Shown: positions 56,159 through 63,221 of the stretch, piece after piece | Layout: each line of letters begins with the position of its first letter | Numbering within the stretch: position 1 is the first letter of the stretch | Made by a program: the position numbers and the translations under genes | Notes under the pieces: generated by a model | Told to the model about the DNA's origin: nothing | The model's input: only the letters and a program-made list of their open reading frames with translations | The model's database searches: none | NCBI RefSeq assembly: GCF_900100395.1 | Contig: NZ_FNFB01000020.1 | Location: 1 to 64,000 of the forward strand | DNA length: 64,000 nt | Reading direction: 5' to 3' | Origin: Nonomuraea maritima | GTDB lineage: Bacteria; Actinomycetota; Actinomycetes; Streptosporangiales; Streptosporangiaceae

Positions 56159-57169
56159 TTATGAGGCGCGGTCAGGACCCGGCGCCGCGCGGCCCCGTCC
56201 CGTGAGAGCCGGCGCCGGGTCCTCCTGGTCATGCAGGCGTTCCGCGTCCAGCATGGCCACGGGCAGCGGCTTCTCCGGCACGACCAGCTCGCCGGGCAGC
56301 CGCAGCGACATCCTCATGATGGCGTCTTTCACGTCGACCGCGTCCTCCGGCAGCGCGCGGAACGCGTACGCCCTGCGCACCGCCATGAGCTCGCCGGTCA
56401 GGGCGGGCACCCTGCCGGGCCCGCGCGGCTCGCCGTCCGCGGGGTCCACGCCCCTCCAGCCGGCCGCCGTCGCGCCCGCCGCGACGGCCGCGATCAGCGG
56501 GGTCAGCGCGTCGCCGCCGAGCACGACGTACGTCTCCATCAGGATGTGCACCTCGGACTCGTCGAGCCGCAGCAGCTTCGCCCGGCTCTCGCCCCACGTC
56601 GCCGTGCCGCCGAGCCGGCGCGGCGTCTCGGCGACGTGCCAGGCGGTGATCCGGTCGCGGTGACGCGCGGCGAGCTCGCGCAGGACGTCGCCCGCGCCGC
56701 CCACGTTGCCGAGGTCGAGGGCGAGCACCTTCGCCCGGGTGTGCTTGATCACCGACTCCACGCACGCGCGGAGGTCGTCAGGACGGCCGTCGACCAGAAG
56801 GCTCACGCTCGCGGTGATGTCCTCGGTCTCGACCCGCTGCCGCTCGATGGTGACGCCCAGCAGGTCGAGGCGGTTGGTGGCCAGGGCGGCGTCCCAGGTG
56901 CGCTGGGCGTGCAGCATGTCGGTGTCGTCGGCGCAGTGCTGCTCGGGGTCGCCGGAGAAGCCAAGCTCGGCGGCGGGGTTGGCGCGGGCGTGCGCCGGCC
57001 GCGCGCCCTTCGTGCCGACGCCGATCGCCGCACCGCCCGCGGTGTCGCGGCCGGTGCCGGCCGCACCGGCCACCTGCTCGATGCGCAGGGGACGCAGCTT
57101 CCTCGGGCGCGCGGCGTCGGTCACGGCGGAGACGGGAATCGATCGGACGGAGGGCCAGACATCAGTCAT
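56159..57169 (-). CDS. GT2-like glycosyltransferase-fold protein with degenerate active site
   Basis: A 336-residue protein. From about residue 118 the order of elements resembles a GT2 domain: ASVSLLVDGRPDDLRACVES where GT2 enzymes have VSVVVPTYNRPDDL-x-x-C-x-x-S, EVHILMETYVVLGGDALTPL where the DxD would be, and LTGELMAVRRAYAFRALPED with the typical A-V-R-R. The DxD is replaced by MET-Y, so metal-nucleotide binding is doubtful. The first 115 residues are a low-complexity region plus a helix. It lies 3 bases after... that is upstream of murB in the same direction, within the hadB-murB interval. Function unknown. Confidence 0.45.
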   Translation of the reverse strand: MTDVWPSVRSIPVSAVTDAARPRKLRPLRIEQVAGAAGTGRDTAGGAAIGVGTKGARPAHARANPAAELGFSGDPEQHCADDTDMLHAQRTWDAALATNRLDLLGVTIERQRVETEDITASVSLLVDGRPDDLRACVESVIKHTRAKVLALDLGNVGGAGDVLRELAARHRDRITAWHVAETPRRLGGTATWGESRAKLLRLDESEVHILMETYVVLGGDALTPLIAAVAAGATAAGWRGVDPADGEPRGPGRVPALTGELMAVRRAYAFRALPEDAVDVKDAIMRMSLRLPGELVVPEKPLPVAMLDAERLHDQEDPAPALTGRGRAAPGPDRAS

Positions 57170-57190
57170 AGCTGAACCCGCTACCCGGGA

Positions 57191-57619
57191 TCAGGACAGC
57201 TGCACCACCGCACGCGCCTTCGACAGCACCCGTACGTCGCCCGACCGCGCGGTGAGGGAGATGACCACCCGCTTGTCCCCCAGCTTCTCCTCCACCACGC
57301 CGCTGACCGTGATCGTGGCGCCGTGGTCGTCGTCGGGAACCACCACCATCGACGAGAACCGCACCCCGAAGTCGACCAGCGCCCCCGGGTCGCCCACCCA
57401 GTCGGTGACGAACCGCCCGGACTGCGCCATCGTGTACATCCCGTGCGCGATCACGTCGGGCAGCCCGACCATCCTGGCGAAGCGCTCGTTCCAGTGGATC
57501 TGGTTGAAGTCGCCGGACGCGCCCGCGTACATCACCAGGTTGAGCCGGCGCACGCGGTAGTCGACGGCCGGGATCTCCTGGCCGACCTCGACCTCGTCGT
57601 ACCTCACCGTGGCGGTCAT
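57191..57619 (-). CDS. hadB: (3R)-hydroxyacyl-ACP dehydratase subunit HadB (MaoC-like)
   Basis: A 142-residue hot-dog fold protein with the R-hydratase motif: GASGDFNQIHWNERFARMVG gives the catalytic Asp and His (D-x-N-x-x-H), and VIAHGMYTMAQSGRFVTDW follows. In mycobacteria HadB is the catalytic subunit of the FAS-II type dehydratase together with HadA or HadC; outside mycolate producers the pair is widespread with unclear substrates. It starts directly after hadA (1 base between the coding regions). Confidence 0.9.
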   Translation of the reverse strand: MTATVRYDEVEVGQEIPAVDYRVRRLNLVMYAGASGDFNQIHWNERFARMVGLPDVIAHGMYTMAQSGRFVTDWVGDPGALVDFGVRFSSMVVVPDDDHGATITVSGVVEEKLGDKRVVISLTARSGDVRVLSKARAVVQLS

Positions 57620-57620
57620 C

Positions 57621-58070
57621 TCAGACGGCCCCTCCGCGCTCGACGATCGTGTTGTACGTGACGCAGACGGGCTCGCCGTCGACCGTGCTCACGTCGCTCC
57701 TGATCGTCAGCAGCTCGTTGCGCCCGGCGGTCCTGATGTCGGTGATCGTCGAGGTCATGACCAGCTCGTCGCCCGCGCGGACGGGGCGGATGTGCTCGAA
57801 GCGCTGCTCCCCGTGGACCACCATGGCGAGGTTCAGCCCCAGGTCGGGGTCGAGCAGCGCCTCACCGCCGCTCTGCAGGCTGAACACGATGGGGAACGTG
57901 GGCGGCGCGATCACGTCGGGATGGCCGGCGGCCCGGGCGGCCTCCCTGTCGCGGTAGAGCGGGTTGTTGTCGCCGATCGCCGCCGCGAACTCCCTGATCT
58001 TCACCCGGCTGACCTCGTACGGGGCGCTGGGTCCGTACGATCTGCCGACGAAGTCACGGTTCAAGGCCAT
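57621..58070 (-). CDS. hadA: (3R)-hydroxyacyl-ACP dehydratase subunit HadA
   Basis: A 149-residue MaoC N-terminal-like protein: MALNRDFVGRSYGPSAPYEV, VKIREFAAAIGDNNPLYRDR, DVIAPPTFPIVFSLQSGGEA and FEHIRPVRAGDELVMTSTIT are the HadA/FAS1_DH signatures. It lacks the catalytic D-x-x-x-H pair and stabilises acyl-chain binding in the HadAB dimer. In most actinobacteria it follows rpmG; here rpmG is 4.6 kb upstream (62660), with four unrelated genes in between. Confidence 0.9.
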   Translation of the reverse strand: MALNRDFVGRSYGPSAPYEVSRVKIREFAAAIGDNNPLYRDREAARAAGHPDVIAPPTFPIVFSLQSGGEALLDPDLGLNLAMVVHGEQRFEHIRPVRAGDELVMTSTITDIRTAGRNELLTIRSDVSTVDGEPVCVTYNTIVERGGAV

Positions 58071-58191
58071 CAGTGCTCCCTCGCAAGGTCTCCGAGCGTC
58101 GCCGTGGCAGACGGTAACGGAACAACGTTCGGCGATGGTCGCTGATGGCCTTGTCTTTGCCCCGAGCCAGCGCTTTCACGCCCGTCGGAGG

Positions 58192-59439
58192 TCAGGCGGG
58201 CGCGGGGTGGCGACGCAGCGTCATGGCGGCCACCACGACCACCGCCAGCACGAGGACCGCGAGACCGATCAGGGAGGCGTTCAGTGACGCGCCGAGGCCG
58301 GTCGCGAGGCCCATGCCGAGCACCGGCAGCGCGAGGCCGAGGTACCCGGCGAGGAAGATCCCGGCGATGGCCTCGCCGCGGGCCTCGGCGGGAGCGGCCA
58401 CCGCGGCGGTGCCCAAGGCGCCCTTGAGCAGGATGCCGCTGCCGCTGCCGGCGACCAGGCCGCCGACGAGGAACCCGGGCCAGGAGGCCTCCAGGGCGCC
58501 CGCCACCACCGCGACGACGCCCACGCCGGTCAGCCAGAAGCCGAGGGTCAGCTGGCGGCCGAGGCTCAGCCGGCCGAGACCCGTCTGGGCGAGAGCCGCG
58601 CCCCCGAACACGAGGAACGCGGCCAGCCCGGCCACGACGGGCGACGGCTGGCCGATGGCGGCCAGGAAGCTGGGCGCGAGCGAGGTGAACAGCCCCATGA
58701 TCGCGAACAGGCCGAAGGACGCACCGGCGACGGCGAAGTAGCTTCCCCGGGCGTGGGAGGGAACCACCACGCGCTGCGGGCGGTAGGCCCGCGCCTCGCG
58801 GCCCCGTACGGTCTCCGGCACGAACGGCAGCGCGACGAGCGAGACGACCAGCAGCGCCAGGAACACGACGAACGGCACGGTCAGCTTGGCGTCGGTGTAC
58901 TGCACGATCACCCCCGCCACCAGCGGGCCGAGGCCGATGCCGCCCAGGTTGGCGGCCGTGGCGACCAGCGCGGGGCGGTGGGGGGTGCTGCCCGGCCGGG
59001 TGACGGCGTGCAGCTCCCCGAGATAGGCCGTGGCCGTCGCGGTCGCCATGCCGACGCTCAGGCCGCTGACGAGGCGGGCCAGGATGAGCCCGGGAAGGTC
59101 GGGCCAGAACAGGAAGAGCACCGCCGCGAGGATCTGCAGCAGGATGGCGGGCACCAGGATGCGCCGCCGTCCACGCCAGTCGGAGACGTGCCCCGCCAGG
59201 AAGATGCTGATGACCACACCGAGGGAGTAGGCCGCGAAGGCGACCGTCACCATCATGGTCGAGAAGTGGTCGCGCTCACGGTAGAAGGTCCACAGCGGGG
59301 TGGGGGCCGCGGAGAAGGCCATCTCGACCGCGAAGACGAAGGCGACGATCCAAAAGCCGGCGCTGTGGCGGGAACTCGCCGGTCCGGGCAGCTGCGCGGT
59401 CACACTGACTCCTTGCACGCTCAACAAGACCTCGGACAC
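58192..59439 (-). CDS. MFS transporter
   Basis: A 415-residue protein with 12 hydrophobic segments. FAAYSLGVVISIFLAGHVSD then WRGRRRILVP is the motif A region and ATAANLGGIGLGPLVAGVIV lies in the fifth segment; the central loop after VPETVRGREA marks the halves. The residues fit the DHA1 drug/metabolite branch. It is divergent from a LysR regulator with a LysR box between them, so it is the likely target of that regulator. The pair interrupts the rpmG-hadA neighbourhood. Confidence 0.87.
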   Translation of the reverse strand: MSEVLLSVQGVSVTAQLPGPASSRHSAGFWIVAFVFAVEMAFSAAPTPLWTFYRERDHFSTMMVTVAFAAYSLGVVISIFLAGHVSDWRGRRRILVPAILLQILAAVLFLFWPDLPGLILARLVSGLSVGMATATATAYLGELHAVTRPGSTPHRPALVATAANLGGIGLGPLVAGVIVQYTDAKLTVPFVVFLALLVVSLVALPFVPETVRGREARAYRPQRVVVPSHARGSYFAVAGASFGLFAIMGLFTSLAPSFLAAIGQPSPVVAGLAAFLVFGGAALAQTGLGRLSLGRQLTLGFWLTGVGVVAVVAGALEASWPGFLVGGLVAGSGSGILLKGALGTAAVAAPAEARGEAIAGIFLAGYLGLALPVLGMGLATGLGASLNASLIGLAVLVLAVVVVAAMTLRRHPAPA

Positions 59440-59483
59440 TGAATCACAAATCGCACCATCTCCGCCAATACTTATACAAGCTG

Positions 59484-59506
59484 CTATCTATCGCTTTTTG
59501 AGATAG
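59484..59506. promoter_or_regulatory. LysR-type binding site between MFS and LysR genes
   Basis: CTATCT and AGATAG are separated by 11 bases (T-N11-A geometry), in an AT-rich intergenic stretch 10-32 bases before the regulator start. This is the expected position for autoregulation and activation of the divergent exporter. Confidence 0.55.
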
Positions 59507-59515
59507 GAAAGGGAC

Positions 59516-60421
59516 ATGGAACTGCGTCACCTGGAGGTCTTCCTCGCCATCGCAGAAGAGGGCACCCTCACCGCCGCCGGGGAACGGCTCCACCTGGTGC
59601 AGTCGGGCGTGAGCAGCACACTGCGGGCCCTGGAGACGGAATTCGGCGCGCAGCTCTTCACCCGTACGGCGCGAAAGGCGGTGCTCACCGACGCCGGCGC
59701 GGCACTGCTCCCCGAGGCCCGCGCCACCCTCGCGGCGGCGGAGCGCGCCCGCCGCGCCGTCGCCGACACCCTGACCGAGGTACGGGGGCCGCTCGTCGTC
59801 GGCACGATGACGCCGCTGCGGATGATCGACCTGCCACGACTGCTCGGACGCTTCCAGACCGACCATCCGCACGTGACGGTGAGCATGCAGGCGTTCCCCG
59901 ACGGATCGGCGGGCCTGATCCGCGCGCTGGTGGAAGGACCGCTCGACGTCGCGTTCGTCTCGGTCACCACACCCTCACCCGCCGGCGTGGAACTGCGCGA
60001 GCTCGTCCGCACCTCGCTGCAGCCCGTCGTGCCGCCCGGACATCCGTACGCCGACGCCCCCGACGTCTCGCTCGCCGAGCTCAGCGGTGACCGGTGGATC
60101 GACTCGCCGCCGGGGTTCGGCAACCGCACGATCACGGACGAGGCCTTCGCCCGCCGGTCGCTCCAGCGCACCGTCACCCTGGAGACCTCCGACGTGACGG
60201 TGATGCCCGGTTACGTGGCGGCCGGCCTCGGGGTGGCCCTGGTGCCCGGCTTCGTCTCCCTGGACGACGTCCCGGTCCGCCGCAAACGCCTTAGGGACGG
60301 GCAACTTTTCTGGCCCATGTTCCTGGCCACGGCCACGTCCCGCGCCGAGAGACGCGCCGTACGCGCCTTCACCCAGGCCGTCCAGAGCGAAATCGACCTG
60401 TTCAACCCCCAGCGGCCATGA
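59516..60421 (+). CDS. LysR-family transcriptional regulator
   Basis: A 301-residue LysR regulator: the helix-turn-helix MELRHLEVFLAIAEEGTLTA, AGERLHLVQSGVSSTLRALE, FGAQLFTRTARKAVLTDAG; and the periplasmic-binding-like effector domain (GPLVVGTMTPLRMIDLPRLL onward). ATG 59516 follows AGGAAAGG. The divergent arrangement with the MFS gene and the box between them indicates control of that exporter. Confidence 0.93.
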   Translation: MELRHLEVFLAIAEEGTLTAAGERLHLVQSGVSSTLRALETEFGAQLFTRTARKAVLTDAGAALLPEARATLAAAERARRAVADTLTEVRGPLVVGTMTPLRMIDLPRLLGRFQTDHPHVTVSMQAFPDGSAGLIRALVEGPLDVAFVSVTTPSPAGVELRELVRTSLQPVVPPGHPYADAPDVSLAELSGDRWIDSPPGFGNRTITDEAFARRSLQRTVTLETSDVTVMPGYVAAGLGVALVPGFVSLDDVPVRRKRLRDGQLFWPMFLATATSRAERRAVRAFTQAVQSEIDLFNPQRP

Positions 60422-60433
60422 CCACGCACGAGG

Positions 60434-61345
60434 TCAGGTGGTCGGCGCGACCAGGTAGTCGCCGTGCTCCAGGTCTTCGAGCAGTGTCGGGTGTACGGGT
60501 GACCAGCCGAGCAACTCCTGGGTGTACGCGCTGGAGACGGGCCTGTCGAGGCCGTAGGCGACGGCCATGAACGGGCTGACGAAGTGCGTGGCGGCCTCGT
60601 CCGCGGTCAGCGAGGCCGTGGGCACGTCCAGGCCCCTGGCGATCACCTCCGCGATGCTTCTCAAGGTGACGCCGCTCTCGGCCGCACCGTGCAGCACACT
60701 GCCCGCGGGCGCCTTCTCCACCGCCAGACGGAACAGGACCGCCGCGTCGAGCCGATGCACCGCCGGCCACCGGTTGGCGCCATCTCCCACATAGGCCGAG
60801 ACGCCGGTCTTGCGCGCGGTGGCGATGAGCATGGGGATGAAGCCTCGGTCTTTCGGACCGTGGACGGTGGGAGCCAGGCGCACCACACTGGCGCGCACTC
60901 CCCGGGTGGCGAAGTCCAGACACGCCCGCTCACTGGCGACGCGGTAGGCGGCGGCCCCGGTCGTGTCGGGCTCGTCCTTCTCGGTGGCCTCCCGGCCGGC
61001 GGACACGACCAGGGTGCCCGATGTGACGACGAGCGGCTTGCCCGAGTGTTCCAGCGGTCGGCCGAGAGTCTCGATCGCGGTCAGGTCTCGCCTCATCATG
61101 CCGTCGGGATCAGAGAAGTCGACGCCGTAGGCCATGTGCAGGACCCCGTCGGCGGCCTCCGCGCCGCTGCGGAGACTGTCGAGGTCGTCCAGGGAGCCAT
61201 GGTGCGGTGTGGCCCCCAGCGACTCCAGCCGGGCGGCCGCGGCGTCCGAGCGCGCCAGACCGGTGACGGTGTGGCCGGCCGCGATGAGCTCGGCGACGAC
61301 CGCGGGGCCGGTCAGGCCGGAACCACCAGTGACGAAGACATGCAT
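60434..61345 (-). CDS. NAD-dependent epimerase/dehydratase family protein
   Basis: A 303-residue extended SDR starting at ATG 61345: MHVFVTGGSGLTGPAVVAEL (nucleotide-binding G-G-S-G-L-T-G), LHMAYGVDFSDPDGM, VVTSGTLVVSAGR, and AAAYRVASERACLDFATRGV with the Tyr of the catalytic pair, though the usual Lys of Y-x-x-x-K is Glu (YRVASE). This last feature is common in the actinomycete NAD-binding group controlled by TetR repressors. Divergent from the TetR gene, with three palindromic operators between them. Substrate unknown. Confidence 0.85.
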   Translation of the reverse strand: MHVFVTGGSGLTGPAVVAELIAAGHTVTGLARSDAAAARLESLGATPHHGSLDDLDSLRSGAEAADGVLHMAYGVDFSDPDGMMRRDLTAIETLGRPLEHSGKPLVVTSGTLVVSAGREATEKDEPDTTGAAAYRVASERACLDFATRGVRASVVRLAPTVHGPKDRGFIPMLIATARKTGVSAYVGDGANRWPAVHRLDAAVLFRLAVEKAPAGSVLHGAAESGVTLRSIAEVIARGLDVPTASLTADEAATHFVSPFMAVAYGLDRPVSSAYTQELLGWSPVHPTLLEDLEHGDYLVAPTT

Positions 61346-61363
61346 GTAATTCCCCCACTTAAC

Positions 61364-61443
61364 GCCAGTGACTGGCACTACCTGTGCCTTCAGCGACTGT
61401 AGGTAGCGCCAGTGACTGACGTCAAGTAGCGCCAGTCACTGGC
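61364..61443. promoter_or_regulatory. Three TetR-type operators
   Basis: GCCAGTGACTGGC at 61364-61376, GCCAGTGACTGAC at 61408-61420 and GCCAGTCACTGGC at 61431-61443: 13-base palindromes with 6 bp arms. They fill the 119-base gap between the divergent epimerase and TetR genes, one near the epimerase start and two before the TetR start. Confidence 0.75.
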
Positions 61444-61464
61444 ACATGCGGTATTCTCCTGAGC

Positions 61465-62055
61465 GTGCCACGAAGCGGAGCAGAAGCGCGCCGCCGCCTT
61501 CAGCAGGCGGCTCTGGAGCTGTACCTGGAACGCGGGTTCGACAGGACCACCACGGCCGAGATCGCCGCCCGGGCCGGCGTCAACGAACGCACGTTCTTCC
61601 GGCACTTCCCCGACAAGCGCGAGGTGCTCTTCGACGGCGAGGCCGACCTCCGCGCGGCCCTGACGGGGGCGGTGTCCGAAGCGCCCGACGGCCTCCAGCC
61701 GCTCGACCTGCTGCTCCGCGCCTTCAGAAAGGCCGAACACATCTTTGAGGGCAACCGGCCCTTCGCAGAACCACGCGTCCAGGTCATCGCGGCGACGCCG
61801 GCGCTCCGCGAGCGTGACCTGGCCAAGGCCGCGTCGCTCATCGCAGCCTTGGCGGCAGCGCTGCGGCAGCGCGGTGTCGCCGACCGGCTGGCCGGCCTGG
61901 CCGCCCAGGCCGGGTGGGCCGCCTTCCACCAGGCGTTCCAAGCCTGGATCAACGACTCGTCGCAGAGCCTGGACGCACACCTCCTCCAAGCCTTCGCCGA
62001 CCTGCGCGCCCTCTCCCTGACCCCCCTGGCCGACGACTCCGGCAGCATGCCCTGA
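61465..62055 (+). CDS. TetR-family transcriptional repressor
   Basis: A 196-residue TetR protein from GTG 61465. The DNA-binding part is RRRLQQAALELYLERGFDRT, TTAEIAARAGVNERTFFRHF, PDKREVLFDG. The ligand domain is alpha-helical (LQPLDLLLRAFRKAEHIFEG, WAAFHQAFQAWINDSSQSLD). It most likely represses itself and the divergent epimerase gene via the operators at 61364-61443, released by an unknown ligand. Confidence 0.92.
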   Translation: MPRSGAEARRRLQQAALELYLERGFDRTTTAEIAARAGVNERTFFRHFPDKREVLFDGEADLRAALTGAVSEAPDGLQPLDLLLRAFRKAEHIFEGNRPFAEPRVQVIAATPALRERDLAKAASLIAALAAALRQRGVADRLAGLAAQAGWAAFHQAFQAWINDSSQSLDAHLLQAFADLRALSLTPLADDSGSMP

Positions 62056-62400
62056 TCAACCGCTGGCCCGAACGGGCCCAGCCGCAAGTGGACAGAAACG
62101 CAGAGGCGCAGTCGCGAGGCACGGCGAGCGGGACGTGGCAGCTACGACAGCGGCCCCGCCGAAGCGCAGCGGCTTCAAGGCGCGGTGCGCCGGGGCGTCG
62201 CGCTCGCAACCGGTACTGGGCTCACCAAGGCCGTCCGCACAGGCACTCGGGAGTCACCCGAACAACCAGCCAGGCGTGGGACCAAAAGGGCGAACGCGAC
62301 CAGCAGTCAGACACTCGCAGAAACCTGCGCACCGGCAGACGGGCGGGCGCCTGGAGGGCTTGAGCGCAGTTGGCCCCCCCGACGAGAGAAATCCGAGCAC
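62056..62400. other. Gene-free stretch after the TetR gene
   Basis: About 345 bases with no credible gene; the open frames here lack ribosome sites and codon bias. It grades into the direct-repeat cluster at 62404. Confidence 0.4.
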
Positions 62401-62403
62401 GGC

Positions 62404-62562
62404 CAGTCAGGCGGGGCCATGAAGAGGTGCCGGTCAGGCAAGGGGTCACAAGGAAGTGCCGGTCAGGCAGGGGGTTTCAGATCGGCGCGCGGGAGCCGTG
62501 CCTCGGTGAGGGAGTGCCGGTCAGGCAGGGGGCCTTGGAGGGGCGCCGGTCAGGTGGGGCCT
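62404..62562. repeat. Cluster of irregular direct repeats (GTGCCGGTCAGGCAGGGG)
   Basis: The unit GTGCCGGTCAGGCAGGGG or a close variant occurs near 62427, 62455, 62514 and 62543, with a weaker match at 62404. Spacings of about 28, 59 and 29 bases suggest a 29-base step. A second small repeat, GGGGCCTTGGAGGGG, appears twice near 62529 and 62556. Not CRISPR-like: spacers are too short and unequal. Confidence 0.55.
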
Positions 62563-62659
62563 TGGAGGGGTGTGCAGACACGACGAACCGGCGCCCTGTC
62601 GGGAGGACGCCGGTTGTGCGTTATGGAGAAGGAGAGTGGCAGAAGACCTGCCCGGAGAC

Positions 62660-62824
62660 CTAGCGGGTCTCGCGGTGCGCGCGGTGGCAGCGGCAGTTGG
62701 GGCAGTACTTCTTCAGCTCAAGCCGATCCGGGTCGTTACGCCGGTTCTTCCGCGTGATGTAGTTGCGGTGCTTGCACTCCTGGCAGGCCAGCGTGATCTT
62801 CGGCCTAACGTCGGTGGCAGCCAC
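62660..62824 (-). CDS. rpmG: 50S ribosomal protein L33, zinc-binding (C+) type
   Basis: Fifty-four residues from GTG 62824: MAATDVRPKITLACQECKHR, NYITRKNRRNDPDRLELKKY, CPNCRCHRAHRETR. The two CxxC pairs (CQEC and CPNC) bind zinc, so this is the C+ form; actinobacteria often have a second C- form used in zinc shortage. It is 72 bases downstream of tRNA-Met and read in the same direction, the conserved actinobacterial order, but hadA does not follow directly. Confidence 0.96.
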   Translation of the reverse strand: MAATDVRPKITLACQECKHRNYITRKNRRNDPDRLELKKYCPNCRCHRAHRETR

Positions 62825-62895
62825 TTGGGAGTGCCTTTCTACGTTCGGGATATGGACACACCCGTACCCAGGTCGGTGGACCTGGGATGGGGCAG

Positions 62896-62969
62896 TAGCG
62901 GAGGCCGGACTTGAACCGGCGACACAACGATTATGAGCCGTTTGCTCTGCCAGACTGAGCTACTCCGCC
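62896..62969 (-). tRNA. tRNA-Met(CAT), elongator type
   Basis: The minus strand folds as GGCGGAG acceptor with CTCCGCT (first pair G-T), D-arm AGCTCAGTCTGGCAGAGCA, anticodon stem ACGGC/ATCGT region with loop CTCATAA (anticodon CAT), and T-arm CCGGTTCAAGTCCGG. CCA is not encoded. The acceptor has a pair at position 1-72, which marks an elongator, not an initiator. Confidence 0.93.
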
Positions 62970-63221
62970 TTTGAGCCGGTAACGACCCGGCCCGTAGAGG
63001 ATACCCGAAGCGGTGAGCACATTAGTAACTCGCCCGATCGGGTGGGGTGCTCCCAGTATGCCTCAGGAACCCCCACCACTCGAAATCAATAAGCGGCAAC
63101 CCCGCCTGCCGCCGTCTCGAGGAGTGATCAGCCTAGCAGCGCCCGCCACTCTCCGCGAACGCCCAGCACCCACCGTGGATGCCCCGTACCACGGAAGCGC
63201 GGCACGAGACCGTGGCGTCGG

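Noticed and set aside
62404..62562. CRISPR array
   Set aside because: The repeats are 18-20 bases, imperfect, with 9-40 base intervals and no cas genes in the window.
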